Shown here: positions 35,653 to 48,578 of the stretch, piece after piece | Layout: each line of letters begins with the position of its first letter | Position numbering within the stretch: the first letter of the stretch is position 1 | Assembly (NCBI GenBank): GCA_964563495.1 | Contig: CAZLYK010000002.1 | Coordinates: 1-64,000, forward strand | DNA length: 64,000 nt | From: CAZLYK01 sp964563495 | Lineage (GTDB): Bacteria; Acidobacteriota; Blastocatellia; RBC074 | Direction of reading: 5' to 3' | Translations under genes and position numbers: made by a program | Notes under the pieces: model-generated | What the model was told of the DNA's origin: nothing | Seen by the model: only the letters and a program-made list of their open reading frames with translations | Databases searched by the model: none

Positions 35653-37305
35653 CTACTGGCGCATGGTGGTGGTCGATCGGCGCCACGATCGATTGGCCAG
35701 GTCGGCCGCCTTCGGCATTTCGGTGATCGCGCGCTGCAATTGGACGTCAAGCTCAGACAGTCCCTGTTGCGCTTTATCGCCGCCGTAGGCCGCCATGAGC
35801 ACTTCCTGGCGAATCTGTTTGCGCGCCCAGACCAGGTTCTCATCGATCATTGCGGGCGTCACGGTGTAATCCGGATTCTCCCGGTAAAACTTGATGGCGA
35901 ATTCGCGAAAAGTCTTGAGCAGGTCGTCATTGATCGTGAATTCGTTACCCTTGATCTTGTAATCATAGGTAATGCCGTTGAGCTTGAACTGCTGGAAACC
36001 GGGGACCTGTCCGGCCACCAGATCGCGAGTGAACATGAAGAGGCCGTGATAGATCCGGTTCTGGGCGGTGTTGAAGAAGTCGGCGCTGTCGAGCTTGATA
36101 TCGGGTTCGATGCCGCCCCCGCCGTAAACCGTGCGACCGAGGTCGGTCTTCTTTTCATCCTGCCGCGGTTTGGGCTGCGTTGATGCGTCTCCGCCGGGGC
36201 TGCGGCGAAAGTAATATTCGAAGAGAGAGCCGCTCGAATAATCGCGCTGGATCAGGCGACCGCTTGGGGTGTAATAATGAGCGATCGTCAGCGTCAGCGC
36301 TCCGCCGTTGGTCAGAGGGAAGATGCGCTGCACCAACCCCTTGCCGAAACTCGACTCGCCGATGATCAACCCGCGATCGTGATCCTGGATGGCTCCGGCG
36401 ACAATCTCTGAAGCCGAGGCCGTTGAGCGGTCAATCAGAACGACCAGTGGGAAATTCTCCGTCGCGCCGTTCTCAGCGACCGCGTTCTGATCGAAATTGC
36501 GCCCCGCCCGGCCACGAACCGAGACGACCGTCTGGCCGCGCTGCAGGAATTGATCGCAGACGCGAATCGCCTGATCGAGGTATCCCCCGCCGTTCTGCCG
36601 CAGATCCAGGACGAAACTCTCGGCTCCTTTTTCCCGCAGCTCCGCCATGGCGTTCTGCAGCTCGCGGCTGGTGGTCGATTGGAAATTACGTGTCAAGCCG
36701 ATGTAGCCGATGTTTGGTTTGACCAGGTAGTAGTTGGGGATCGAAGGCAGCCAGATGCCGTCGCGCGTGATCGTCGTAGTGATCGGCTCGGGTGCGCCCA
36801 GACGTTTGACCGTGACCGCGACCTGTGTGTTGCGATCTCCGAGCAGCAGTGTCCGGACACGGTCGGATGGCCAGTTGCTCGTGTCCTTGCCGTCGACCGC
36901 AATTATCTGATCACCGTATCGAAGGCCGGCCCGTGACGCCGGGCTGCCTTTGAAAGGCTCCAGTATGTAGGTCGAGCGATAGCGAGTGCCGATCTGCGAA
37001 CCGATCCCGAAGTACTGGCTGTGCTGTTTCTCATTGAATTCCTGAAACGCCTTGCGATCGAGATAATCGGAATGCGGGTCCAGCGTTTTGAGCATACCCT
37101 GGATCGCCGCCTTGGTCAGCGTTTCCTGGTCGATATCGACCACATAGTTTCCCTGAATAATATCAATCGCCTTCTGGTACTGGTCGTTGAGCTTCTGCCT
37201 GGCTCCTTCATCCTGGGCCGTCGCCATTGGCGGCAGGATTATGCTCGCGCCTACCAGCAAAGAGAAAAGGGTCGAAATCAGAAACTTTTGTCCGCCGTTC
37301 TTCAC
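35653..37305 (-). CDS. S41 C-terminal processing peptidase (CtpA/Prc type)
   Basis: A 550-residue exported protease starting at a GTG with CAGGAG upstream. After the signal peptide (ISTLFSLLVGASIILPP) come an N-terminal helical region (LDPHSDYLD), a PDZ domain (about residues 95-180, GSPASRAGLRYGDQIIAVDG) and the S41 core with the catalytic Ser in DRSTASASEIVAGA and Lys in SSFGKGLVQ. The C-terminal region of about 150 residues carries an acidic, non-catalytic tail. Such enzymes cleave C-terminal tails of periplasmic substrates and cell-wall hydrolases. The substrate is not indicated by the context. Confidence 0.95.
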   Translation of the reverse strand: MKNGGQKFLISTLFSLLVGASIILPPMATAQDEGARQKLNDQYQKAIDIIQGNYVVDIDQETLTKAAIQGMLKTLDPHSDYLDRKAFQEFNEKQHSQYFGIGSQIGTRYRSTYILEPFKGSPASRAGLRYGDQIIAVDGKDTSNWPSDRVRTLLLGDRNTQVAVTVKRLGAPEPITTTITRDGIWLPSIPNYYLVKPNIGYIGLTRNFQSTTSRELQNAMAELREKGAESFVLDLRQNGGGYLDQAIRVCDQFLQRGQTVVSVRGRAGRNFDQNAVAENGATENFPLVVLIDRSTASASEIVAGAIQDHDRGLIIGESSFGKGLVQRIFPLTNGGALTLTIAHYYTPSGRLIQRDYSSGSLFEYYFRRSPGGDASTQPKPRQDEKKTDLGRTVYGGGGIEPDIKLDSADFFNTAQNRIYHGLFMFTRDLVAGQVPGFQQFKLNGITYDYKIKGNEFTINDDLLKTFREFAIKFYRENPDYTVTPAMIDENLVWARKQIRQEVLMAAYGGDKAQQGLSELDVQLQRAITEMPKAADLANRSWRRSTTTMRQ

Positions 37306-37420
37306 TTCTTGCTCCTGGTCAGAAAAATTTTCATCGACTCATCCGGGGTCTAAGGTCGCTTAATAAAAGATATCTTTTCCATAGTAGTCACGGGCGGCCG
37401 ATAGTCAAGCGGGTAGCCAT

Positions 37421-37450
37421 AAAAATCCTGTTAATCCTGTCTATTTTCTC
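37421..37450. repeat. ACAGGATT-family half copy
   Basis: AAAATCCTGTTAATCCTGTC and CTATTTTC, one arm only, between divergent genes. Confidence 0.65.
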
Positions 37451-37498
37451 CTAGAATTGGTTATCCTCAATCCGGAACATCAGTGGAGTTTTCGACTT

Positions 37499-39709
37499 AT
37501 GACAATTCTTGCCAAACGCACGCTATTCTTCTCGCTCATATTTCTGCTGTCGATGAGCTTTGCCGTTTCAATCACAGGGAATGGCAAGCGGTCGCAGGCC
37601 GGACCGACCTACAGCAAGGAGGTCGTCAGGATCATGCAGAAGAGTTGCCAGACCTGTCATCATCCGGGCGACATCGCTCCATTTTCGCTCATGACGTATA
37701 AAGAGACGCGCCCGTGGGCGCGGGCGATTCGCGAGCAGGTGATTTTGCGCAAGATGCCGCCCTGGAAACCGGTCCCGGGGTGCGGTGATTTCCGCGACGC
37801 GCGGGGTTTGTCGAATGAGGAGATTCAGACGATCGTCTCGTGGGTCGACGCGGGGGCGCCGGAGGGCAACCCCGTCGATCTTCCCACGCCGCTGGAATTT
37901 CCCGATGGATGGGCACTCGGGGCTCCCGACCTGATCGTCAACCCGGAATCCGAGTACAGGCCTCCGACACAAGGGGATATGTATCGTTGCTTCAGCGTGC
38001 CGGTCGGCAATCTGCGTGGTGATCGTTGGATCAGCGCCTTGAGCGTCAAGCCGGGCAATCCCAAGATCGTCCATCACGTCATCGCCTATGGCGATCCGAC
38101 CGGGGTTTCGGCTCAACTCGACGCCAGGGATCCGGAACCGGGTTATACCTGTTTCGGCGGCCCAGGGTTTAACACCAACGATATGCTGGGAGGATGGGCG
38201 CCCGGTTCACGCGGGTATTTCGCCCCGGAAGGCACCGGCATCAAGCTGACCAACAATTCCCGGGTCGTGATTCAGGTTCATTACCATCCGACGGGTGAGA
38301 GCGAGATCGATCGCACACCGGTGGGTCTCTATTTCTCAAAGTCACCGGTCTATCAACAGCTGCAGGTTCTGCCGCTTCTGAATCAATCCTTCGCCATTCC
38401 GCCGGGCGCAAAAAATTACGAAGTGACGGCTTCATATACCGTCCCGAACCTGCTCTCGGCAAAGATGTGGGCGGTCACTCCGCACATGCACCTGCTCGGC
38501 AAAAAGATCAAGGTCGAGCTGACCAGGCCGGGGGCTGAGCAGCCCGATTGCCTGGTCAATATCGATGATTGGGACTTCAACTGGCAGGGAACCTATCTTT
38601 ATAAAAATCCGATCACGCTCGGCGGCGGATCGAAGCTCAAGTTGACGACGATCTACGACAATTCCCCGGATAACCCGCTCAATCCCAACTCTCCGCCGAA
38701 GACAGTTCGGTGGGGAGAAGAGACGACCGATGAAATGAGCCTCGCCTTTATCGGATTTACCCTTGATTTCGGGGGCTTGCCGATCTCCACGCCACAACTC
38801 AATGATGTCACGGTCGACAGCCAGGGCAACCTGGTCACCGGCGGGAGCGGCTTTTTGGCCGGCGCGGATCTCGAGATCAATGGTCGAAGCCTGCGCGACA
38901 CGACAGCCGATCCGGTGACTCAGGCGACCAGGCTCTTTTCGACGGAATTATGGAAGGTCTACGCCGCCCCGGGACAGGAAGTCAGCGTCGCGGTGCTCAA
39001 CCCGGATGGGGTGCGAACCCCTCTCAGGAAGTTCACACGTCCCGGCACGGCTCGATCGGTGACCGCGGTCTCGGCGGCCAATTACTCACCTGAATCCCTG
39101 GCGCCGGAGTCGATCACAGCGGCTTTTGGGACCAATCTGGCGACCGGACCTGGCGTGGCCGAGACGCTGCCTTTGCCGGCCACCATCAACGGTACGAGTG
39201 TTCGCGTCAACGGAGTTCCGGCGCCGCTCTTTTTCGTCGCTCCGGAGCAGGTCAACTTTCTTGTCCCGGAGGGGACGCTGACCGGCAACGCCGTGGTCGA
39301 GATCGTCTCCGGCGACAATATCCTTTCGCGCGGGACATTCAACCTGGCCCTGGCCGCACCCAGCCTTTTCACCTCCAACGCGCAGGGCGCCGGAGCTCCG
39401 GCCGCCCTGGCCACCAAAGATGGAGTGCTCTATGCGATAGTGGGCAACCCCGACGGCACCGCGAATCCGGTCGAGGCCGGGGATTATCTGGTGCTCTTCG
39501 GTACGGGTGTTCGCCACGCTCAAAAAGACACGATCAAGATCAGTATCGGCGGAGTAGACGCTCCGGTTCTATTTGCCGGGGCACAGGGCGGGTTTGCCGG
39601 GCTCGATCAGATCAATACCCAGATCCCCAAAGGGGTCTCCGGGCTGGTCGACGTGAGCGTTACGATCAAAGGCAAATCGTCAAACACCGTCAAGCTCAGA
39701 GTTAATTAA
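37499..39709 (+). CDS. Secreted copper type II monooxygenase-like protein with haem motif
   Basis: A 736-residue exported protein. Near residues 50-54 there is a single c-type haem motif (CQTCH) in a planctomycete-type cytochrome context (CQTCHHPGDIAPFSLMTY). Residues about 160-430 resemble the two-copper monooxygenases related to peptidylglycine alpha-hydroxylating enzymes, with candidate copper ligands in VHHVIAYGD, QVHYHPTG and TPHMHLLGKK. The last 215 residues resemble the acidobacterial secreted C-terminal domain TIGR03437 (AAFGTNLATGP, VRVNGVPAPLFFVAPEQVNF). The ATG at 37499 is chosen over a TTG at 37457 because the signal peptide starts there. A redox-coupled oxidation of a peptide or small substrate is inferred. 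Confidence 0.85.
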   Translation: MTILAKRTLFFSLIFLLSMSFAVSITGNGKRSQAGPTYSKEVVRIMQKSCQTCHHPGDIAPFSLMTYKETRPWARAIREQVILRKMPPWKPVPGCGDFRDARGLSNEEIQTIVSWVDAGAPEGNPVDLPTPLEFPDGWALGAPDLIVNPESEYRPPTQGDMYRCFSVPVGNLRGDRWISALSVKPGNPKIVHHVIAYGDPTGVSAQLDARDPEPGYTCFGGPGFNTNDMLGGWAPGSRGYFAPEGTGIKLTNNSRVVIQVHYHPTGESEIDRTPVGLYFSKSPVYQQLQVLPLLNQSFAIPPGAKNYEVTASYTVPNLLSAKMWAVTPHMHLLGKKIKVELTRPGAEQPDCLVNIDDWDFNWQGTYLYKNPITLGGGSKLKLTTIYDNSPDNPLNPNSPPKTVRWGEETTDEMSLAFIGFTLDFGGLPISTPQLNDVTVDSQGNLVTGGSGFLAGADLEINGRSLRDTTADPVTQATRLFSTELWKVYAAPGQEVSVAVLNPDGVRTPLRKFTRPGTARSVTAVSAANYSPESLAPESITAAFGTNLATGPGVAETLPLPATINGTSVRVNGVPAPLFFVAPEQVNFLVPEGTLTGNAVVEIVSGDNILSRGTFNLALAAPSLFTSNAQGAGAPAALATKDGVLYAIVGNPDGTANPVEAGDYLVLFGTGVRHAQKDTIKISIGGVDAPVLFAGAQGGFAGLDQINTQIPKGVSGLVDVSVTIKGKSSNTVKLRVN

Positions 39710-39721
39710 GAGGCGCGGGAG

Positions 39722-40042
39722 ATGGCCAAAAAGGGCGAGCCGCCGATTCAACTCGACAGCAGTGGGGTGGCCTGGATCAGCGGCACCCAGGTCAAGGTCA
39801 TCGAGATCGTCCTGGATAAGCTGGCGCACGGCGGATCCGCCAGAGAGATCAAAGCCCGGTTTCCCAGACTGACCCAAAAACAGATCAACGCTGCGCTCGG
39901 CTATTTTCGCGAACACCAGGATCAGTTCAGGGATGAGATCCAGCGGCGCTGGCAGCAGATCAGCCGCCTCGGACTGCGCGAGGCCGATTCACCTTTCCAG
40001 CGGCGATTGCGTGAATTGAGTAAAGAAAGGAAGAAGAAATAG
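39722..40042 (+). CDS. DUF433-type small protein
   Basis: A 106-residue protein with the DUF433 helix-turn-helix pattern: SGVAWISGTQVKVIEIVLDKL, then GGSAREIKARFPRLTQKQINAALGYF. DUF433 proteins often act as DNA-binding antitoxins of PIN-type toxin pairs, but no toxin gene lies beside it, so it is an orphan here. It lies 12 bp after the copper-protein gene with a GGGAG site. Its C-terminal Lys-rich codons run into the ACAGGATT repeat. Confidence 0.8.
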   Translation: MAKKGEPPIQLDSSGVAWISGTQVKVIEIVLDKLAHGGSAREIKARFPRLTQKQINAALGYFREHQDQFRDEIQRRWQQISRLGLREADSPFQRRLRELSKERKKK

Positions 40043-40137
40043 ACAGGATTAACAAGATTTGACCGGATTAAACCGGATTTTTCCCTTAAGTTTTTATCCG
40101 GTTTAATCCGGTCAAATCCCGTTAATCCTGTCTATTT

Positions 40138-40139
<2 letters not shown>
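40035..40139. repeat. ACAGGATT-family inverted repeat, copy 7
   Basis: Arms of 44 bp (40035-40078 with 40096-40139) with two mismatches and a 17-bp spacer. Both flanking stop codons lie inside it (40042 on plus, 40138 on minus). The inner words are ACCGGATTAAACCGG, the same CCGG variant as copy 1. Confidence 0.88.
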
Positions 40140-40893
<754 letters not shown>

Positions 40894-40984
40894 AGTTCAA
40901 TTTGACCTTCTGCTGGTAAACATTAAGTATGCAGCAGGCAGCCGTCTTTGACAAACTCCGGCTGCCTGCTTCGGAACGGCTCGG

Positions 40985-42451
40985 TTATTTATTGTCCTTG
41001 TTGTCGCCGCCGGCCGGCTTCTTACTCTTGTCTTCGCGTTTGATGGCCTGGTCGTTCTTCAAAGTACGGAGCTGCCGGTAAGGCCCGATCACGATCTCCT
41101 GGCCCTCTTTCAGACCGCTCTTGATCTCGATGTCGTTTTCGCCGGTGATCCCGGTCTCGACCTGAGTAAAGACGGTCTTGTTGTTCTGGACGGTGAAAAC
41201 GCCTTTGACCGGTTTCTTGTCCTTGGCCGGCTGATCGGAGGGTCCGGGCGCTCCGCCCTTGGCCTGCTGGGGATCGCGCTCGACGAGAGCCTGGAGCGGG
41301 ATCGAGATCACATTTTCGCGCCGGTCGGTGGTGATCACCGCTGTCGCCGACATGCCGGGACGCAAACGATCACGTATCTCATCGGTCATATTGACCAGGC
41401 GAATGACGACCTTGAAGTCTTTCGCTTCCTGCGAACCGGCGACCGTGGTCTGAGCGATCGTCTGGCCGGTCCGCGTGACCGCGGAGGCAGCCTTCTCGAC
41501 AACTTCTCCCTCTATCTCTTTTTCGCCCAGGGCGTCGACCTTGATCTTGGCCTTCTGGCCGACTGCGACGTTGGCGATATCCGTCTCATCCACTCGCACC
41601 TCGACGTTGATGACCGACATGTCGGCGATGATCAGCAGCGGGGTCGACTGGAAGTTGGCGATGGCGAAGGTCCCGACCTGGACGATCGGGCCGACCACCA
41701 CGCCGTTGATCGAAGCATACTGCGTCGTCCTGCGGAGCAGGTCGGATGACTGTTCGAGGTTGGCTCGCTGCTGTTCGACGCGGGCTTTAAACGAGTCGAG
41801 CGAGGCGCGCGCCTGCTGGACCCTGATCTCTGATTCACGCACCTGCACCTTGGCCTGTTCGACTCTGGCCTTGGCGGCGTTGACCGATGCCGTAGTCGAA
41901 TCGAAGCGCAGTTTGGCGGTATCGTAACTGGATCGGGCGGAGATCCCGGCTTCGAGCAGATCGGTGTTTCGCTTGAGCTCTATCCCGGCGTTGTTGCGCT
42001 CAACCTCGGCTCTTTCCAGATCGGCCTGGGATGAGGTGAGCGCGGCCTTAAAAGTGTTGACGGCGTTCTCGGACACGTTGAGCGACGCCATCTGGTTCTG
42101 CACATCCGCCTGGGTCGCGCGCAGGGCGGCTTCCTGCATCGTGGTTGAAGAGGCGAGCTGGGTCGGATCGACCCGCAGCAGCGGCTTGCCCTTCTTGACC
42201 TGATCGCCCTCTTTGATGAATACATCCGTCACCCGGCCCGAAACTTCAGCCGTTAAATTGATAAACTGTATCGGCCGTACCTCGCCGTTAGCCGTAACCT
42301 TCGATTCGAGCACCACCCGGCGCTCGATCTTCGAAATCTGAACCTCCGGCAGATCGCTCCGGCGCGCAAATATACTAGCGATGACGATGGCGGCCAGTGC
42401 GACCAGAACGACTGAGCCAATGATGATCTTCTTTTTTCGTGATACCGCCAT
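40985..42451 (-). CDS. MacA/HlyD-like periplasmic adaptor protein
   Basis: A 488-residue membrane-fusion protein. The ATG at 42451 is selected because GGAGG lies 9 bases upstream and an N-terminal anchor follows (IIIGSVVLVALAAIVIASIF). The barrel-sandwich halves (VTANGEVRPIQFINLTAEVSGRV, with GDQVKKGKPLLRVD) flank a long alpha-helical hairpin (about residues 90-220, rich in Ala/Glu/Gln coiled coil). Beta-barrel and membrane-proximal domains end in a charged Lys tail. It should link the inner-membrane ABC exporter to an outer-membrane channel. It is cotranscribed with the ATPase (91-bp gap). Confidence 0.94.
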   Translation of the reverse strand: MAVSRKKKIIIGSVVLVALAAIVIASIFARRSDLPEVQISKIERRVVLESKVTANGEVRPIQFINLTAEVSGRVTDVFIKEGDQVKKGKPLLRVDPTQLASSTTMQEAALRATQADVQNQMASLNVSENAVNTFKAALTSSQADLERAEVERNNAGIELKRNTDLLEAGISARSSYDTAKLRFDSTTASVNAAKARVEQAKVQVRESEIRVQQARASLDSFKARVEQQRANLEQSSDLLRRTTQYASINGVVVGPIVQVGTFAIANFQSTPLLIIADMSVINVEVRVDETDIANVAVGQKAKIKVDALGEKEIEGEVVEKAASAVTRTGQTIAQTTVAGSQEAKDFKVVIRLVNMTDEIRDRLRPGMSATAVITTDRRENVISIPLQALVERDPQQAKGGAPGPSDQPAKDKKPVKGVFTVQNNKTVFTQVETGITGENDIEIKSGLKEGQEIVIGPYRQLRTLKNDQAIKREDKSKKPAGGDNKDNK

Positions 42452-42771
42452 GAACGTAGATGCCTCCAATAGATGATAACTACTTGATTTTCATTTTTTT
42501 ACTGAAATTTCTACCCAATTCCTGAGCCTATACGACGCCCGATTCAATCGTGTTTCAAGAGAGTGACAAAATATTAAATTTCTTGATAAAAACTCCATCC
42601 GAATCCAGTTTTCTATCGCCCCTTCCGGGCCTGACTATGCCAGTCTCTCCTGAGACAATCCATATGACCTAGGACGACCAAAATCATTGTTCATTAACCG
42701 CTGGAAGATTAAAACGGGATCGGTTGTTTAATTAAAAACCCGCGACCACGGGCGCAGGTTTGTTAAATCGG

Positions 42772-42800
42772 TTGTATTGCCCGGGTAAGCTATGTATAAT
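42772..42800 (+). promoter_or_regulatory. Sigma70-type promoter upstream of a long leader
   Basis: TTGTAT (42772-42777), a 17-bp spacer and TATAAT (42795-42800). The nearest downstream coding start is at 43423, so the transcript would begin with a leader of about 615 nt. Confidence 0.65.
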
Positions 42801-42806
42801 CCCCGC

Positions 42807-43422
42807 GCCTGAAAATTATCTGCATCCGGTTTTGCCTCACCAGATTCGAGTTTTGTAGTTTTTGTTTTGAATTTGTTCTGTCTCTGTTTTGTGTTTTGAT
42901 TGTTTGGATACCGTGATCAGATGGACATGGTTCGACATTTCAGGTAATCACTGAGACAAGGTCAGGAAATTTGAAAGTGCACGAATCGCGCATGCGATTC
43001 ACCTGATTCCCTCACACTTCAAACTTGTCTGAGTGATCAAGCGAATACAAATATTTCTCGTTGCCTGTCTCAGAGAATAAGGCCGCATTTTGGGCTGCTG
43101 GAGAGAGTAATTGATCCAGTGGTGCGGCGACCGGCGCTGATTGAGCGGCGCCGGCAATAGTTTTTGTCTCAGGCTGAGATCGAGATCCCAGGCTGGTTCT
43201 GATTGGCCGACCGGCAGGTCTGTTTATTAATCTGCCGGCAGTTGATCAGGATACGACCCAACTCAAGGCTGTGCCGGCTGAACTTTGATCCGTCCCCGTG
43301 TTCAGCAGCTTCCCCGTCAGCCGAAGAATTCGGCTACCCTTCTGCCTACAATTGACCCCCAAAACTAGGCGGTACATGGCTCTCCGCCTCACAAAACCGG
43401 AGAGTACAGCTAGGAGGTAATT
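42807..43422 (+). ncRNA. Long structured 5' leader or RNA element
   Basis: No convincing coding frame occupies this stretch. It contains a nested hairpin at 42947-43037: outer 14-bp arms with one mismatch, an inner arm pair 42970-42979/43015-43023 with one bulge, and a perfect GAATCGC/GCGATTC stem with a GCAT loop. Four further perfect 7-bp stems occur: 43131-43137/43148-43154, 43211-43217/43232-43238, 43319-43325/43329-43335 and 43380-43386/43398-43404. The last lies 7 bases before the ribosome-binding site. I infer a regulatory leader or embedded RNA. No riboswitch class was recognised. The upstream part, 42,470-42,771, shows nothing else I can support. Confidence 0.5.
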
Positions 43423-45210
43423 TTGAAACCCAGATATCTATTTTTTATCGCTCTGATCATCGCGGGGCTGGCGATGTTCAGTTGGCGAGCGGACTTCTTG
43501 ACACAGGGGCAGGGAGCTCCGGATCGGATCTACAACAGCCCGGTCGGACAGATCACGCTTCCGACCGATCCGGGGACGGCCGGAACATTAGGGGACACGT
43601 ACAAACTGGCAAAATTGGCCTATGGGTTTGGTTCGAATGTTCCGATGGTCGGAAACCTGGCCGGTGATACGGGCAACGGCTTCAACGACCGATACGATTT
43701 TGAGAATCTGGACGCCTTCGGGATCGCGCAAGCGGCCAATGAGATAGGGGATCTGGACAGCAATGATCCGCGCAATGCGGTGTTGATCGGCGGAATGATC
43801 AAGAATCCGGGGTTCCGTTTCGTCCACGTCGGTCTGCAGGCGTTTGTCTGGAGAGTGGGCGAGGACACCGACAACATCTACACGCGTGAGGTGACGGTCT
43901 TCCCATCGATCGACCACCTCTTCGATCCGGAAATCCCGGGTTACGGTCCGAACGGGGCTAACCCGCCTCCGGGCAGTTTCGGCAACATACTGCTGGAGGC
44001 CTGTGAGTTCACGGTTTGGGGGACGAACGACAAGCCCGAGGCGGAAATGGCGGCCAAGACGCCGGGGTATTTCGGGCGCGGGGGTACGGGCCGTCCGCCG
44101 AATACAAAATGGTACCGTGCGACACTGACCAAGGTCTTTGCCGAGGGCTTCAAGAACTACAACGGCTTCAGCCCGTTTGATCCGAAGCCCGTCGGGTCGA
44201 GCCCGTCCGCTCAGGAAGGCGATGATTTCGCCTCGCAGTGGCAGTTCCGTGACAGCAGCGGTAATCCGGTTGCCGTCAAGTTCGTGGCAGTTTACGCCAA
44301 CCGCACGCGCGACGAGAAGTTCTTCCGTGCCGATGCGAGCGGCAACATCCCGGGCAACCTGGCGGAGAGCAATGAGGCTGAGATCGACGCAGTCGGCTTC
44401 AAAGAGTTCATTCGCCCGCCGTTCGCGACGATCTCCGGTCGTGTCATCAACGACGCCAACGCCAACGGGAAGATCGACGCCAACGAGCAGCCGATCCCTG
44501 GGGTGAGCATCCGGTTGACCGGAAACGGCGGAGACCGGACGGCGACGACCAACGCCAGTGGCGAATATCGTTTTGAGCAGGTCGATCCGGGCAACTATCG
44601 CGTGATCGAGACCAACCTGCCCGGTTATCTGGATACCGGCGTTCTGCCCGGCGCCGATAACGTGGCGATCAATCTGAACACGATCGGCGCGGCATTGGAA
44701 GCGGGTGAGGACAGTATCGAGAACAATTTCCTCGATGCGCTGCCGCCCCAACCGCCGGCTCCGGAATGCACGCCGGCGTGTTACAACAACGTCGATGTCT
44801 GGCTCTTGTTTGACGTCACCCGCAAGGCTACTTATAACCTGGTCGGTGGAGTCAACAATATCTTCATTCTTTCGCTCGGTCGCGGAGCGATGAACGACGA
44901 CGAGGTGGTTGAGGCTCTGCTCGGGATGGATACGCCGCGGCAACGGCTCAACGCGCAGTACGTCGCGGCCCAGCTCAACGCGGCGACCTACCCGCTTTCG
45001 GTCTTCAACCGCGCGTCGTGCTTCTATAACGGGCCGAACGTCTTCGTCAGGATCCCGGGCAATCCGCGCCTGCTCGAATTACTCATCCAGGCCCGCACGA
45101 TCTATTCGGGCAATGATCCGATGGCCATCGATCAATTGGCGGTATACCTGGAGTTGTTCAACAACATTACCGCGACCCGAGGCATTGTCTGCCCGTTCGC
45201 AGACCCGTGA
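43423..45210 (+). CDS. Secreted protein with SdrB-like domain
   Basis: A 595-residue protein starting at TTG, 4 bases after AGGAGGT. A signal peptide (RYLFFIALIIAGLAMFSW) leads to about 330 residues of unrecognised, Gly/Asp/Asn-rich sequence. An SdrD B-like/carboxypeptidase-regulatory beta domain follows at about 340-435, with a calcium-type loop NDANANGKIDANEQPIPG. The C-terminal 140 residues (from PPAPECTPACYNN) contain four cysteines, possibly two disulfides. A surface or matrix role is inferred. Strong ribosome binding and a long structured leader suggest it is regulated after transcription starts. Confidence 0.8.
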   Translation: MKPRYLFFIALIIAGLAMFSWRADFLTQGQGAPDRIYNSPVGQITLPTDPGTAGTLGDTYKLAKLAYGFGSNVPMVGNLAGDTGNGFNDRYDFENLDAFGIAQAANEIGDLDSNDPRNAVLIGGMIKNPGFRFVHVGLQAFVWRVGEDTDNIYTREVTVFPSIDHLFDPEIPGYGPNGANPPPGSFGNILLEACEFTVWGTNDKPEAEMAAKTPGYFGRGGTGRPPNTKWYRATLTKVFAEGFKNYNGFSPFDPKPVGSSPSAQEGDDFASQWQFRDSSGNPVAVKFVAVYANRTRDEKFFRADASGNIPGNLAESNEAEIDAVGFKEFIRPPFATISGRVINDANANGKIDANEQPIPGVSIRLTGNGGDRTATTNASGEYRFEQVDPGNYRVIETNLPGYLDTGVLPGADNVAINLNTIGAALEAGEDSIENNFLDALPPQPPAPECTPACYNNVDVWLLFDVTRKATYNLVGGVNNIFILSLGRGAMNDDEVVEALLGMDTPRQRLNAQYVAAQLNAATYPLSVFNRASCFYNGPNVFVRIPGNPRLLELLIQARTIYSGNDPMAIDQLAVYLELFNNITATRGIVCPFADP

Positions 45211-45279
45211 TCTTAATTGTTGTGCGCCAATGAACCAGTAGTACCGGCGCACAATTTCCGCAGAAAATCGCTGCAACTC

Positions 45280-45310
45280 GGCCGCCGGTCATTGATCGGC
45301 GGCCTTTTTT
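45280..45310 (+). terminator. Intrinsic terminator
   Basis: A perfect 8-bp GC-rich stem (GGCCGCCG / CGGCGGCC), a 9-base loop and six T residues (45305-45310), 70 bp after the stop of the secreted SdrB-like protein. Confidence 0.88.
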
Positions 45311-45357
45311 ATTCAATTGACAGGATTGACGGGATTTCTGCGGGATTTGGCAAGACC

Positions 45358-48123
<2,766 letters not shown>

Positions 48124-48139
48124 TTCTCTCCCAGAAAAG

Positions 48140-48532
48140 TTGACGCTTTACATGACGGAAGTTCGAGAGGCTTCTCTACCTCTTGTCCGGTACGCTCACG
48201 ATCAGATTGTTCGGTCTGATTATCAAGCCCTCTTCGGCATCGGCGCAATATCCAATCACCGACCTGGAAAGCTTGGGGGCAACAACAGCGAGGCCTTGGG
48301 CATCAATGCCCGCGGACAAATCGTTGGGATGAGTGACAGATCGGGGGAGCGTTATACCTTCCTTTGGCAGAAAAGTGTGATGACCGACTTGGGAAGCTTG
48401 GGCGGCAATTAGACCGATGTCTACGGCATCAATGAACGTGGACAAGTTGCCCCAAAGTCTCTACCGAAGGCACTTTTCGTAACGTGTCTCCGGTTACCTG
48501 TGCAAACACATAGGGGGGGCCGGGAGCGTTAA
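48140..48532 (+). pseudogene. Degraded HAF-repeat protein fragment
   Basis: Translation gives NSEALGINARGQIVGMSDRS and FLWQKSVMTDLGSLGGN, the extracellular HAF-repeat pattern. An in-frame TAG at 48410-48412 is followed directly, in the same frame, by the next repeat start TDVYGINERGQVA. The expected ITDLG start is in another frame just before 48265 (ATC ACC GAC CTG), so a one-base frameshift is also present. There is no signal peptide or full repeat series. This is a remnant of a longer secreted gene. Confidence 0.72.
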
Positions 48533-48578
48533 AACCGCCGCTCAGCATCCGTCCGCCGCAATGTCATTCTCTTGTCGC

